NCBI RefSeq assembly: GCF_009831235.1
Contig: NZ_WUUL01000005.1
Span: forward strand, 186,001 to 250,000
DNA length: 64,000 bases
Source of the DNA: Shimazuella alba
GTDB lineage: Bacteria; Bacillota; Bacilli; Thermoactinomycetales; Thermoactinomycetaceae
Direction: 5' to 3'
Under the pieces are notes generated by a model that was not told the DNA's origin, did not search any database, and saw only the letters and a program-made list of their open reading frames with translations. The position numbers and the translations under genes were made by a program. Positions within the stretch are counted from its first letter, which is position 1; each line of letters begins with the position of its first letter. Below, one piece after another: positions 28,767 to 37,964 of this stretch.

Positions 28767-30211
28767 GCTTTAACTCCTCCTAGTGCAGGTATTGCAAGCG
28801 TCCCAGCTGATTGTTCATAAGCATGAGCAACACGAAGGACAGTCTCTTCTGCAAAGGCCTTACCGATAATTTGCAATCCAACAGGAAGTCCGTTTGCTAG
28901 CCCTGCTGGTACACTGATTGCTGGTAATCCAGCTAAGTTGATCGGAATCGTACAAAGATCATCGAGATACATCGTCAATGGATCAGATATTTTTTCTCCG
29001 ATACGATATGCAGTGGTTGGTGCTGTAGGTCCTACGATTACATCATGGTTAGCAAAAATATGATCGAAATCTTGTTTGATCAGCGTACGAGCTTTTTGTG
29101 CTTTTACATAGTAAGCATCATAGTAACCAGAACTAAGAGCATAAGTACCAAGCATGATACGGCGTTTTACTTCTGGACCAAATCCATTGCTTCTGGACTG
29201 TTCGTAGATATCCAAAAGGTTTTTTCCTTGACGCACCCCATAACGAATACCATCAAAGCGAGCTAGGTTAGAAGAAGCTTCTGCTGGAGCAAGTATGTAA
29301 TAAGTGGCCACTGCATATTCCAAGTTTGGTAGAGATACTTCGGAGATATGTGCACCTAACTCTTCTAGTTGTTTCACTGCTTTTTCAATCTGTTCTCTTA
29401 CTGCTGGATCAATTCCATCTCCCAACATCTCACGAGGAACGGCTACTTTTAGCCCTTTGATTTCCCCTGTTAATGCGGAAAGATAATCGGGTACTTCTTT
29501 TGCAACTGAAGTTGAGTCCGACTCGTCATGTCCAGCGATAGTTTGCAGAACATAAGCAGCATCTTCAACAGTTTGGGTCACTGGTCCCACTTGATCCAAT
29601 GAAGATGCAAAAGCAACCAAACCAAAACGAGATACACGTCCATATGTAGGTTTTAATCCAACAACTCCACAAAAGGCAGCAGGCTGGCGAATAGAACCAC
29701 CTGTATCTGATCCCAGTGCAAAAGTTACTGCTCCTGTTGCAACTGCGGCTGCTGATCCCCCACTTGAACCCCCAGGAACACGGGTTATATCCCACGGATT
29801 TTTCACAGGATGAAAACTAGAATTTTCATTCGATGATCCCATCGCAAATTCATCCATGTTGGTTTTTCCCATGATAATCGCATCTGAGGAAAGCAATTTT
29901 TCTACTACTGTTGCGTTATAGATAGGTTGATAGTTTGAAAGCAATTGGCTTGCGCAAGTAGTGGTTATACCTTCTGTGCAGAGGTTATCTTTCACACCTG
30001 CTGGAATCGCTGCAAGTAAGCCTCTCTCTGAGCTGGTATTTAGCTTTTGCTCAAGTTCCTTTGCTTTTTTCCTAGCGCCCTCTTCATTGATAGCAAGAAA
30101 AGAACCTATTTCTGGTTGTACTTCCTTGATTCTCGTTAGAGAATCTTCTACTATTTCACTTACTGTCCGTTCTTTTTTTGCTAATTGACGATGTATTTCA
30201 CGTATGGACAA
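28763..30211 (-). CDS. gatA: Asp-tRNA(Asn)/Glu-tRNA(Gln) amidotransferase subunit A
   Basis: A 482-residue amidase that releases ammonia from glutamine and passes it to GatB. The amidase signature is complete: [10 protein letters not shown] with the catalytic lysine, then [16 protein letters not shown] and [17 protein letters not shown] with the cis-Ser and nucleophilic Ser. The organism therefore makes Gln-tRNA (and perhaps Asn-tRNA) by the indirect route, as expected for Firmicutes. It follows gatC by 12 bp. Confidence 0.98.
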   Translation of the reverse strand: MSIREIHRQLAKKERTVSEIVEDSLTRIKEVQPEIGSFLAINEEGARKKAKELEQKLNTSSERGLLAAIPAGVKDNLCTEGITTTCASQLLSNYQPIYNATVVEKLLSSDAIIMGKTNMDEFAMGSSNENSSFHPVKNPWDITRVPGGSSGGSAAAVATGAVTFALGSDTGGSIRQPAAFCGVVGLKPTYGRVSRFGLVAFASSLDQVGPVTQTVEDAAYVLQTIAGHDESDSTSVAKEVPDYLSALTGEIKGLKVAVPREMLGDGIDPAVREQIEKAVKQLEELGAHISEVSLPNLEYAVATYYILAPAEASSNLARFDGIRYGVRQGKNLLDIYEQSRSNGFGPEVKRRIMLGTYALSSGYYDAYYVKAQKARTLIKQDFDHIFANHDVIVGPTAPTTAYRIGEKISDPLTMYLDDLCTIPINLAGLPAISVPAGLANGLPVGLQIIGKAFAEETVLRVAHAYEQSAGTLAIPALGGVKA

Positions 30212-30223
30212 TCGATTTTCCTC

Positions 30224-30514
30224 CTATTCTTCAAACACCGCAGGTACGCGGAATGAACCATCTTTTTGATCAGGTGCATTGAGTAAAACTTTTTTTCTAT
30301 CAAGTGATGGTTTCACGGTATCTTCACGCATCACATTCACAATCGGATAAATATGGCTGGTTGGCTCTACATTATCCGTATCTAGCTCATTTAATTTCTC
30401 TGCAAATTGCAGAATATCATTTAATTGACTTGTAAATTGTGTTTTTTCTTCTTCTGACAACGACAATCGAGCAAGTTTCGCCACATGCTCTACTTGCGCG
30501 CGATTTATACTCAT
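30224..30514 (-). CDS. gatC: Asp-tRNA(Asn)/Glu-tRNA(Gln) amidotransferase subunit C
   Basis: The 96-residue subunit stabilises GatA and lies between GatA and GatB. It shows the family pattern VEHVAKLARLSLSEEEK, LNDILQFAEKLNELDTDNVEPT and the terminal DGSFRVPAVFEE. It is the first gene of the operon; its promoter lies in 30515-30700, next to the promoter of the divergent cassette 2. Confidence 0.97.
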   Translation of the reverse strand: MSINRAQVEHVAKLARLSLSEEEKTQFTSQLNDILQFAEKLNELDTDNVEPTSHIYPIVNVMREDTVKPSLDRKKVLLNAPDQKDGSFRVPAVFEE

Positions 30515-30737
30515 ATCCGTTCACCCCAATATGTAAACATTGCCTCCAGTATAGCATAAGCAATGGTCAGATTTATAGTTTTGAAGTAGGTTTGTTTGGA
30601 AGAAGGTTACTCTAATGTTTTATTAATAGATGATGTCATCATACCAGATGTATCTTAATAATTAATTAATTTCATTTTCTTCCATCTTTTTATTACAATA
30701 TATATAAGTTGTCCATCTCTTTCAGAAAGGTCTCATC

Positions 30738-31106
30738 ATGATCCCATTAGAAAACCTCATGGAGGAAATCTTCGCCATCGTCCGTCAGACACCGAAAGGA
30801 GGACAGATCAGGCTCTCTTCTAAGCTCCTGGAGAAGTTCCGCTCCAGTCCTGGAGAGATAGGGAATCTCGGAGCTCAGATCGGAAAGGAACAAATCCTTC
30901 TGAGCGATCTGTTCCGCCTGCTCTGGGAGTACTCCCAGATAGACACAAATACCAAGCAGGTGCAGCTTCCTCTGACGGCAATTAAGGCCCTTCGAGCATA
31001 CATGAATTTTCTTGAAGGTGAGGGAGACTATGAAACCGCGCTCAAGGCATTCAACAAGGCATATAAGCAAGCCGAGCGTGTAACTGCTCCGAAGGTAGAT
31101 GAATGA
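30738..31106 (+). CDS. Cassette 2: orphan 122-residue protein
   Basis: Unrecognised protein. It is helical, with a middle segment IGKEQILLSDLFRLLWEYSQ and a C-terminal TPR-like repeat (AIKALRAYMNFLEGEGDYETALKAFNKAYKQAE). A TACAAT -10 at 30694-30699 and AAAGG before the ATG give a self-contained start. It ends in a strong CACCCGGACA hairpin. Codon use is much richer in C and G at third positions than in gatC beside it. It lies between divergent gatC and the convergent metallo-hydrolase gene, with no operon partners. Confidence 0.82.
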   Translation: MIPLENLMEEIFAIVRQTPKGGQIRLSSKLLEKFRSSPGEIGNLGAQIGKEQILLSDLFRLLWEYSQIDTNTKQVQLPLTAIKALRAYMNFLEGEGDYETALKAFNKAYKQAERVTAPKVDE

Positions 31107-31151
31107 AACAACTGAATAAATGTCCTAGGGAAAAATTACTAGGATGCAAAA

Positions 31152-31179
31152 CACCCGGACACATTTCTATGTCCGGGTG
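31152..31179 (+). terminator. GC-rich hairpin closing cassette 2
   Basis: CACCCGGACA-CATTTCTA-TGTCCGGGTG, no U-tract. It could also stop the convergent metallo-hydrolase transcript. Confidence 0.8.
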
Positions 31180-31193
31180 CGTAATCTGTGAAT

Positions 31194-32144
31194 CTATTTT
31201 TGAGAAGAAACTACTACGTCCTTACTCTCCAACGTAAAAATCTGCCCATGTTCAGTTAAAACAATTCGATCTTTTTCCTCACCAGCTGCCTTTAATAACC
31301 GTTGCAATGGTTCTTCCACTGGTTCTTGCGATAATACAAAGGTATTCCAGTGTATCGGAATCAATAATTTCGCTCCAGTATCCAAAAACATCTGCCATGC
31401 TTGTTCTGGAGTACAATGATGTCGTTGAAAAGCATCTGGAGAATAAGCTCCAATTGGCATAAATGCTAAGTCTATTTCGCCTTTTTCCGCAAGCCAGGAA
31501 AAATCTGGTGTATAAGCAGTATCTCCAGGGAAGAAAATACGTGTATTGTTTCGTTCTATCAAATAACCAGTAAAACCATAACTGTGATTCCAAGGGAAAC
31601 GATTTCCCCAATGCTTTACAGGTACAGCTTGGATGGTTACATTTTCATCTATCGTTAAGGTTTCTTTCCCGCTTAGTTCCCTCACTTCCGTAAAAGGCAG
31701 GCGTTTTAACAAACCAGAAGTCCCACTAGCTGTGATGACTTTTGTATTTTTATTTGCGATTCGTTTTAAGGTTGGCATGTCAAAATGATCCATATGACCA
31801 TGAGACAACAAAATTAAATCAACTGGCCCGATATCTTCCAAGCGCAGTGCGGGTGCGATATGTCTTGCAAGACCCATCTGATAAAACCCAAGGGAGACGC
31901 CGACTTTATGTCCAAAGACTGGATCAGTCAAAATACGATATCCATATAAATTGATGAGAACCGTAGAATGACCTATCCAACCGACTGTTACTCTATCGGA
32001 ACTCCAGGTGGAGGGTTCCAAATATTGAAATGGTTTTTTAAAGCTAACTTTTGCACTGTATCGCCAACGCATAAACAGGAAAAGAACTACACTAAGCAGA
32101 CACAAACCTACAATAACGAGGAGTATCCAACCTATTATTTCCAT
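31194..32144 (-). CDS. Membrane-anchored MBL-fold metallo-hydrolase (NAPE-PLD-like)
   Basis: A 316-residue protein with one N-terminal membrane helix (about 3-26) and a metallo-beta-lactamase domain. Zinc ligands are in SHGHMDHFDMPTL (HxHxDH), with later His and Asp in FPGDTAYTPDF and IPIHWNTF. The sequence WIGHSTVLINLYGYRILTDPVFG is typical of the NAPE-phospholipase D-like and UlaG-like branch; its substrate is unknown. The ATG follows AAGGAGTATATGTCAAA. It stands as its own unit. Confidence 0.88.
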   Translation of the reverse strand: MEIIGWILLVIVGLCLLSVVLFLFMRWRYSAKVSFKKPFQYLEPSTWSSDRVTVGWIGHSTVLINLYGYRILTDPVFGHKVGVSLGFYQMGLARHIAPALRLEDIGPVDLILLSHGHMDHFDMPTLKRIANKNTKVITASGTSGLLKRLPFTEVRELSGKETLTIDENVTIQAVPVKHWGNRFPWNHSYGFTGYLIERNNTRIFFPGDTAYTPDFSWLAEKGEIDLAFMPIGAYSPDAFQRHHCTPEQAWQMFLDTGAKLLIPIHWNTFVLSQEPVEEPLQRLLKAAGEEKDRIVLTEHGQIFTLESKDVVVSSQK

Positions 32145-32269
32145 TTTGACATATACTCCTTTTGCAAGAAATCCTAACTTATTCTAAAATAGCATAGGGA
32201 AGCGAATAAATATATCACAAATTATTCAAAAATAAAATAACTAGCTTGATCTTCGGAAAGGAAGATTCT

Positions 32270-33079
32270 ATGATACGCCTATTTGCCACTGATCTAGACG
32301 ATACCTTATTGAACCATGAAAAACAAATTGATCAACACAATTTGGATGCACTCGAAAAACTTCAACAATTCGGTGTGCAAGTTGCTGTTGCTTCAGGTCG
32401 CAACGAAGTAGAAATAGATCATGTGATCAAAAACGTACCTGGTGATTTCCATCAAATCTGTCAAAATGGTGCGTTTATTTATTTGAATACAGGAGAAAAA
32501 ATTTACGACGGCTACTTTGAACCCGAATTAGCCAAACGAATCCATCAAGTGGGCAAGGAAGCTGGAGTTTATTGCTTTATTGGGACAGCACGCCATATGT
32601 ACATCTCCGAAAAAAACTCGTTTATCGAAAGAAAATCCGAACAAGTTTCGATCCATTTAGAACTTGATCCAACGATCGAAAAGCGCATAGGAACCGACTT
32701 TTTGCCTAGTAAATTTTGCTACTTAGGGGAAGGACCTGAACTACAGCAGTTGAAACAATTGATGCTCAAAACATTCCCTGGACAAATCGACGTATTTATC
32801 TCCGCTCCCCACTGCTTGGATGTCATGCCATTAGGAGTTAACAAAGGCAATGGCATTGGTCACCTGGCTAAACACCTTGGAATCGATATTTCCGAAGTAG
32901 CTTGTATTGGAGACTCCGAAAACGATATCCCCATGTTCCAAGTCATCCCTCACAACTTCGTGATGAGTGTGGCAAAACCTTCCGTCAAACAAGTAGGGAA
33001 GCATGTGGTCGACCATGTTTCAGAAGCAGTCGACTGGGTATTAAAATATAATGAAAACCTTACACTACAACAAAAATAA
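32270..33079 (+). CDS. Cof-type HAD-IIB phosphatase
   Basis: A 269-residue cytoplasmic phosphatase of the Cof subfamily. The nucleophile motif is FATDLDDTLL (DxD), motif II is AVASGRN, and motifs III/IV are NKGNGIGHLAKHLG and CIGDSENDIPMFQ. Family members act on sugar phosphates, FMN or pyridoxal phosphate; which one is unknown. I chose the ATG at 32270, since GGAAAGGAAG precedes it and the earlier ATG at 32246 lacks a site. Confidence 0.92.
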   Translation: MIRLFATDLDDTLLNHEKQIDQHNLDALEKLQQFGVQVAVASGRNEVEIDHVIKNVPGDFHQICQNGAFIYLNTGEKIYDGYFEPELAKRIHQVGKEAGVYCFIGTARHMYISEKNSFIERKSEQVSIHLELDPTIEKRIGTDFLPSKFCYLGEGPELQQLKQLMLKTFPGQIDVFISAPHCLDVMPLGVNKGNGIGHLAKHLGIDISEVACIGDSENDIPMFQVIPHNFVMSVAKPSVKQVGKHVVDHVSEAVDWVLKYNENLTLQQK

Positions 33080-33098
33080 TAGGCTTATCGTTCATAAA

Positions 33099-33142
33099 AA
33101 AGATTAGGATTCAGAAAAGGAAAATAGTCGAATTCTAATCTT
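33099..33142 (+). terminator. Terminator of Cof phosphatase gene
   Basis: AAGATTAGGATTC pairs with GAATTCTAATCTT, followed by CTTTC. Confidence 0.7.
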
Positions 33143-33186
33143 CTTTCATTGAATACAATTAGGTGAAATTTATCAGAAGCTTAGGA

Positions 33187-33192
33187 TATAAT
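33187..33192 (+). promoter_or_regulatory. -10 box of cassette 3
   Basis: TATAAT 39 bases before the ATG; GGTGAAGGGAAG is the ribosome binding region. Confidence 0.5.
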
Positions 33193-33230
33193 GAATGAAA
33201 TGATGTCCCGTTAGGTGAAGGGAAGCTCTC

Positions 33231-33524
33231 ATGAGCAGCAGCCTGGTATACTCGACCAAGTCCGGCGACCCGTCCTGTGACACTCGGGATGTCCAGGACA
33301 TCAAGTCCCTCATCCGAGCAGAACTTAATGACCTCCAGTTCGCTGGCTGGGGTGAAGACGATGAGCGCGTGCAGAAACTGCGTGCGATCGTTGCTCTGTT
33401 CGGCGAAGGAAAGATCAACGATGCATTCGTGAAGATCGTGGACTACGTTCATGATCACGGCTCCTACAATGTCAATGATGCGGTTGACATCATCGAACAG
33501 ATGGACATGCCCGAGGATCGCTAG
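33231..33524 (+). CDS. Cassette 3: orphan 97-residue acidic protein
   Basis: Unrecognised. The protein is acidic and mostly helical: DTRDVQDIKSLIRAELNDL, ERVQKLRAIVALFGEGK, FVKIVDYVHDHG and an ending DIIEQMDMPEDR. Codon use is rich in C and G (for example GACCTCCAG, CGTGCGATC), unlike the Cof gene before it. It has its own promoter and a hairpin with a long stem behind it. It lies between the Cof gene and convergent tatA. One of the scattered single-gene cassettes. Confidence 0.82.
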   Translation: MSSSLVYSTKSGDPSCDTRDVQDIKSLIRAELNDLQFAGWGEDDERVQKLRAIVALFGEGKINDAFVKIVDYVHDHGSYNVNDAVDIIEQMDMPEDR

Positions 33525-33544
33525 TGAAGCAGCAGCTTCCCTGA

Positions 33545-33588
33545 TGGGGCATTACGCCAGATCTTACGTAAGTGAGCTCTGGCACCCC
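33545..33588 (+). terminator. Hairpin closing cassette 3
   Basis: TGGGGC...GCCAGA pairs with TCTGGC...CCCCA around a TTACGTAA centre; no U-tract. Confidence 0.5.
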
Positions 33589-33753
33589 ACTTTCCATTGT
33601 TTCAAAAATTGCATGATCATAATGAATCATTTTTCTATATTTCCGAATGCTCTAAGCGAACAATAGTATAGATAAAGTCATAAGAACACTACCAAACTGA
33701 ATTGCAATTACAATGAAAAATTTTTGGTATGGACAAGGTATTCACCAAACAAG

Positions 33754-33791
33754 AAAAGGAACATCTCTTTCCACTTGGAGATGTTCCTTTT
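33754..33791 (-). terminator. Terminator of tatA
   Basis: AAAAGGAACATCTC...GAGATGTTCCTTTT, T-rich on both sides. Confidence 0.85.
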
Positions 33792-33805
33792 CATATCTTA
33801 ATAAA

Positions 33806-33994
33806 TTAATTTCCTTTGTTCGCTTCGCTTTTCGTAACTTTCTTCTCTTCGTCATCCAAAACGCCACTCATGCCATTTTTGAACTCACGAAAGCTTTTAC
33901 CGACTGCTTTGCCGAGCTCTGGTAGTTTTTTTGGACCGAAAAGGAGGAGTGCGACGATCACGATGAGAATCCATTCAAAACCATTTATGCCCAT
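33806..33994 (-). CDS. tatA: Sec-independent translocase subunit TatA
   Basis: A 62-residue membrane protein that forms the pore of the twin-arginine pathway. It has one short N-terminal helix (FEWILIVIVALLLF), the GPKKLPELGKAVG hinge and an amphipathic helix SFREFKNGM, followed by a charged tail. No tatC is adjacent, so TatC must be elsewhere. GAGGGAAAAAG precedes the ATG. Confidence 0.96.
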   Translation of the reverse strand: MGINGFEWILIVIVALLLFGPKKLPELGKAVGKSFREFKNGMSGVLDDEEKKVTKSEANKGN

Positions 33995-34333
33995 CTTTTT
34001 CCCTCCTCTGCTTTGCTAACCATTTTATATTATACTACCAAAGACACAAAAACCAATACGGAAAATCTTACATCCGTTTATGGAATTGTCTATTCGACGT
34101 TTGTAAAACAAATGAAGTTCTTCTTCTAATTGTGGTCGGCTTCACAAAAACAAGCCATCCTTTCCTTTTTTGATGCAAAGAAAGAATAGCATGTTTTTTC
34201 GTTTGGGAGACTATTTTGTGATCCGTTTGATGAAAATCTATGGTGACTCTTTTTGGAGTAATACCACTGCGTACTGTATCGAATTTCCCATCTTCATGCC
34301 AATCTTTATCTATAGAAAAAAGTTATTATCGGC
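33995..34333. other. Intergenic region without a recognisable gene
   Basis: AT-rich sequence holding the tatA leader on the minus side. A long plus-strand frame here and beyond is the shadow of cassette 4. I see no ribosome binding site, structured RNA or repeat. Confidence 0.5.
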
Positions 34334-34367
34334 GGGCACATCAGGATACTGTTTTCCTGATGCACCC
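34334..34367 (-). terminator. Hairpin closing cassette 4
   Basis: On the minus strand GGGTGCATCAGGA-AAACAGTA-TCCTGATGTGCCC, followed by GCCGATAATAA: no U-tract. Confidence 0.8.
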
Positions 34368-34373
34368 TCACAC

Positions 34374-34976
34374 CTACACGGTGGGCTTGACGATCTTGCG
34401 GAACGCCTCGACCTCATCCCTCACCTGCTGGGAAAGATCAAGCTTCAGCCACAGGTCAAGCAGTTCCATCCAGAGCTGCTCACACTTGTCAATCAGCTCA
34501 CGCTGGGGACGGGAGTCCTCGTGAAGTGCGAACATCCCCTGCTGGAAGAAATCCTGACCCTTGAGCCAGCTCGGGAAGCGGAACTCACGGATCTCCTTCC
34601 CTCCGTACAGCGGAGAGAGGTAGCACTCGACATTCCCCTCGAACGCTCGGAGTGCAGTGTCGATCAGGTCCGCCTGTCCGATCCATTCGAACTCGAACTG
34701 CTTCAGGCGAGCCTTGAAGGCACTGATCTGCTTCAGCAGCTCGAAGCTGGGAAGCTCGTTGGGTTCACTGGTCTGAAGACGCTGCTCCAGGTTCGCGAAG
34801 ATGGCCAGGTCGTTGTCCGACGGCTTGTTGCGGTCGTCGAAGTTGTGCTTCTTGATGAAGCTGAGCTGCTTGATGAACTCCTCGCGCGAGATGTCCTGAC
34901 CGAGCAGGATCACGAGGTTGTACCAGACGGCGCCCACGATCGAATGAAGCTGGTAGGTGTTCTGGTTGTCGGTCAC
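34374..34976 (-). CDS. Cassette 4: orphan 200-residue protein
   Basis: The longest of the cassette genes. It starts with GTG at 34976 after GAAAGG, and encodes a helical protein with many aromatic residues: QLHSIVGAVWYNLVILLGQD, FELLKQISAFKARLKQFEFEW, and REFRFPSWLKGQDFFQQGMF. I do not recognise it. A promoter, TTGTTC-16-TAAAAT, is at 35021-35048 on the minus strand. Third codon positions are dominated by C and G (CTGCTGAAGCAG), in sharp contrast to the AT-rich response regulator gene at 35305. The hairpin at 34334 closes the unit. Confidence 0.85.
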   Translation of the reverse strand: MTDNQNTYQLHSIVGAVWYNLVILLGQDISREEFIKQLSFIKKHNFDDRNKPSDNDLAIFANLEQRLQTSEPNELPSFELLKQISAFKARLKQFEFEWIGQADLIDTALRAFEGNVECYLSPLYGGKEIREFRFPSWLKGQDFFQQGMFALHEDSRPQRELIDKCEQLWMELLDLWLKLDLSQQVRDEVEAFRKIVKPTV

Positions 34977-35020
34977 GTTAGATACCTTTCGGTAGGACTG
35001 GACTTGTTGACTTGCTTTTT

Positions 35021-35048
35021 ATTTTACCATTGCATATAAGAAGAACAA
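35021..35048 (-). promoter_or_regulatory. Promoter of cassette 4
   Basis: TTGTTC (35043-35048) and TAAAAT (35021-35026) read on the minus strand with a 16-bp spacer. Confidence 0.55.
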
Positions 35049-35304
35049 ATATTTAATAAATGAAAAGATAAAGAACACTGATAAATTAGATGAGTACCAC
35101 AGAAAATGCTTTTTTGTTAACAAATCACAGAAAAACATTTGTTCTAATGATTCTTTCTATTGTTCTACTTATCATAATAGTAGCCTAGTTGGTCTATTAC
35201 TATATTTCCTTTAGCTTAATAGGCATGTGGGTGTTTGTTCATCTTCTATTCATACAGATCCTCTATACTTAACTTAAGATTGGAAACGGAAAGGAGAGTT
35301 CAAG

Positions 35305-35985
35305 ATGGCTCGTATTTTAGTAGTGGATGATGATGATCATATCCGCGAAGTTATTAGCATCTTTTTAAAACAAGAAGGATTCGATGTATATGAAGCCATT
35401 AATGGAAAAGACGCACTGCAACAGCTAGATATTATTCAGATAGATATGGTTATTTTAGATATCATGATGCCTCAAATGGATGGATGGGAACTATGCTTGG
35501 AACTGAGAAAGTTTTATGATTTCCCTATCCTGATGCTCACAGCGAAAGGAGAGACAACTGATAAAGTCAAAGGATTTAGAGTTGGAACAGATGATTACTT
35601 AACAAAACCATTTGAAACAGAAGAACTCATCATGCGGGTAAAAGCATTGCTCCGGCGGTATCAAATCATCTCCTCGAACCGTGTAAATCTAGGAGAGATA
35701 CTCTTGGATCGTTCTCGGCATGAAATCTTTTACAACCAATCCCCTATTTCTATCCCACTCAAAGAATTTGAACTCTTATTCGAATTTGCTAATTACCCCA
35801 ACAGAACCCTTACGAGAGAACACTTGATTGAGCGTATTTGGGGATATGATTTCAATGGAGATGAACGAACAGTCGATGTGCATGTCAAACGTCTACGCGA
35901 ACGGTTTCCAGAAGGACGATTTGGATTCGCTATCCGTACTGTTCGAGGATTGGGGTATCGCTTAGAGGTAGCAAAAAATGTCTAA
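35305..35985 (+). CDS. OmpR/PhoB-family response regulator
   Basis: A 226-residue DNA-binding response regulator. The receiver domain carries the acidic pocket DDDD at 8-11, phospho-acceptor Asp52 (VILDIMMPQMDGWE), a conserved Thr in MLTAKGE and the lysine in LTKPFE. The C-terminal winged helix (about 130-224) ends HVKRLRERFPEGRFGFAIRTVRGLGYRLE. GGAAAGGAG precedes the ATG. It overlaps the downstream histidine kinase gene by eight bases. Targets are unknown, though the adjacent GH16 gene and the kinase itself are candidates. Confidence 0.96.
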   Translation: MARILVVDDDDHIREVISIFLKQEGFDVYEAINGKDALQQLDIIQIDMVILDIMMPQMDGWELCLELRKFYDFPILMLTAKGETTDKVKGFRVGTDDYLTKPFETEELIMRVKALLRRYQIISSNRVNLGEILLDRSRHEIFYNQSPISIPLKEFELLFEFANYPNRTLTREHLIERIWGYDFNGDERTVDVHVKRLRERFPEGRFGFAIRTVRGLGYRLEVAKNV

Positions 35986-37027
35986 AGGCAAAAAACTACT
36001 TGGCAGTATCACAGGTATTAGTATTGTTGTCCTTTTCTGGTCTATTGCATATTGGTTGGTAAATCTTTTATTCCCCATATTGGGAATCGTAACGAATGAG
36101 TATGTTAAAGATCTCCTCGTCGGCGTACTTGGTTTTTTACTGATGATATCCACCATTTATCTTATCGGAAAGCTTTTTCACTCTCATCGTGACGATGTTT
36201 TTCATATCATTGTGGATGCCATCAAACAAATTAGCAAAGGCAACTTCAAAGTAAAATTAAATCTTGATCGAGTTAATAAAGGACATCCATTTGCTACGAT
36301 TGCAACGAGTATTAACAATATGGCAGAGGAATTGAATGAAATGGAGACGATGAGACAAGCGTTTATCTCCAATGTTTCGCATGAGATTCAGTCCCCACTC
36401 ACTTCTATTCGAGGGTTTGCGCGAGCTTTACAAAATGATGATATTACACAAAGCCAACGCAGTCATTATATCGAAATCATCATAACAGAAAGCATCCGTC
36501 TATCAAAATTGAGCGATAATCTAATGAAATTAACCTCTTTAGAATCCGATCATCCCTTTACTGCAAAACCATACCGATTGGATAAACAACTGCAACAAAT
36601 CATTTTGGTTAACGAACCTCAATGGTTGGCAAAAAATATGACAGTAGAACCTATCCTATCGGAGGTAGAAATTACAGCAGATGAAGATTTACTCAATCAA
36701 GTATGGACAAACCTTTTGCATAATAGCATGAAGTTTACCAACGAACATGGGACTATCACGATCAGCTTGGAACTAGTGGGTGATAATGCGATTATCCAAT
36801 TCGAAGATACAGGTGCAGGTATATCGCCTAAAGATCAACTCCACATTTTTGAGCGATTTTACAAAGGAGATAAATCTCGCAATCGAAACGAAGCTGGAAG
36901 CGGACTTGGGCTTTCAATCGTAAAAAAAATCGTTGACTTACACCACGGAACCATTGAAGTGAAGAGTAAAATAGGAAAAGGAACGAAAATATCTATCTCC
37001 ATTCCTTCTCGATACAGCAAGCGATAA
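35978..37027 (+). CDS. Sensor histidine kinase with almost no extracellular domain
   Basis: A 349-residue kinase with two membrane helices (about 9-37 and 44-65) joined by a loop of only about six residues, then a HAMP-like segment (70-122), the dimerisation/phospho-acceptor helix with His135 (FISNVSHEIQSPLTS) and an ATPase domain with an N box (QVWTNLLHNSMKFTNEHG), G1 (FEDTGAGIS) and G2 (GSGLGLSIVKKIV). The lack of a sensor domain is typical of intramembrane-sensing kinases of Firmicutes, which often answer cell-envelope stress. It overlaps the response regulator gene. Confidence 0.94.
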   Translation: MSKGKKLLGSITGISIVVLFWSIAYWLVNLLFPILGIVTNEYVKDLLVGVLGFLLMISTIYLIGKLFHSHRDDVFHIIVDAIKQISKGNFKVKLNLDRVNKGHPFATIATSINNMAEELNEMETMRQAFISNVSHEIQSPLTSIRGFARALQNDDITQSQRSHYIEIIITESIRLSKLSDNLMKLTSLESDHPFTAKPYRLDKQLQQIILVNEPQWLAKNMTVEPILSEVEITADEDLLNQVWTNLLHNSMKFTNEHGTITISLELVGDNAIIQFEDTGAGISPKDQLHIFERFYKGDKSRNRNEAGSGLGLSIVKKIVDLHHGTIEVKSKIGKGTKISISIPSRYSKR

Positions 37028-37122
37028 AAGATACTAGAAATACCTTTTTTTGCTATATAGACAAAACTTTTTGGGTTCCAATGCTTTACAATGATTTTAA
37101 GTATTGGAGAAGGAGGAGTTAG

Positions 37123-37914
37123 ATGACAGAAAAAAAATTTAGTAGGATGTCCCTTGCAAGCATTGCTTTTCTTACCAGTCTCTGCATTCAACCACAATGG
37201 ACAGGAGCTGTAGAGGATAATCCAACCAAAGGTGAAATCGTTTTCAGCGAAGACTTTCAAGACCTCCAAGTCGGTGAAAATAAAAAGTGGGGATGGAAAA
37301 CAGGAGCATACGAATTTTGCACGAGAAATCCCAAAAATAACAAATATGATAATTTGACTACTGATGCTATGAAAATCTTAGATGGTAACTTGCATATCAA
37401 AGCTACCAAAAATCAAGATGGTTCTTGGAATACAGGTCTCCTCACTACAGGTGATTCTTGTGATTCTGGAGGAAATCAGTTTCTTGTGAAACCAGGAGAC
37501 TTTATGCTCACACATGTAAAACTTCCTACTGGAAATGTTGGCGCATGGCCTGGATTTTGGACGTGGAAAGACGGAGGAAATGAAATAGATGCTTTTGAAT
37601 GGCATTCGGACAAGCCTCACCTTTTGGAGTTTACCAATCATGTTAATCCCGCTGTCCACTATTATGAAAATAAAACCCTCATAGGATCAGGAAAATGGAT
37701 TTATATTGGTGTGAAATTAGGAGTAAATAATAACACATGGTATGTTGGTACCACTAAAGACGATTTACAAGCGGTTTGGTCTGATCAAACAGGAGTAGGT
37801 GCAAATTGGTCTGCATACATGATTGCCAATTTATCTGTAAGCAGCGACAATCGAGCACCAAAAGGGGATCAATCTATCGATTATTTGATTGATTCCATTC
37901 AAGTATTTCGATAA
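37123..37914 (+). CDS. Secreted glycoside hydrolase family 16-like protein
   Basis: A 263-residue exported protein with an N-terminal signal peptide (about 1-30, hydrophobic MSLASIAFLTSL). The mature part is a concanavalin-like beta sandwich with the GH16 catalytic motif NEIDAFEWH (ExDxxE), followed by HLLEFTNHVNPAVHYY. GH16 enzymes cut beta-1,3/1,4-glucans, laminarin, agar or carrageenan; the glycan here cannot be told. Two cysteine pairs may form a disulfide (FCTRN and DSCDSGG). It begins 95 bp after the histidine kinase gene, with its own AAGGAGGAG site. Confidence 0.82.
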   Translation: MTEKKFSRMSLASIAFLTSLCIQPQWTGAVEDNPTKGEIVFSEDFQDLQVGENKKWGWKTGAYEFCTRNPKNNKYDNLTTDAMKILDGNLHIKATKNQDGSWNTGLLTTGDSCDSGGNQFLVKPGDFMLTHVKLPTGNVGAWPGFWTWKDGGNEIDAFEWHSDKPHLLEFTNHVNPAVHYYENKTLIGSGKWIYIGVKLGVNNNTWYVGTTKDDLQAVWSDQTGVGANWSAYMIANLSVSSDNRAPKGDQSIDYLIDSIQVFR

Positions 37915-37928
37915 TACAAATATTACAG

Positions 37929-37934
37929 TATAAT
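37929..37934 (+). promoter_or_regulatory. -10 box of cassette 5
   Basis: TATAAT with TTTCGA 17 bp upstream (37906-37911), inside the 3' end of the GH16 gene. Confidence 0.5.
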
Positions 37935-37964
37935 ACTAATATTCCTACTACAGAAGAGGATCCC

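Noticed and set aside
34170-35039. A 289-codon plus-strand frame rich in Leu, Glu and Val
   Set aside because: It lies opposite cassette 4, whose GC-rich third positions keep the other strand open; it has no ribosome binding site.
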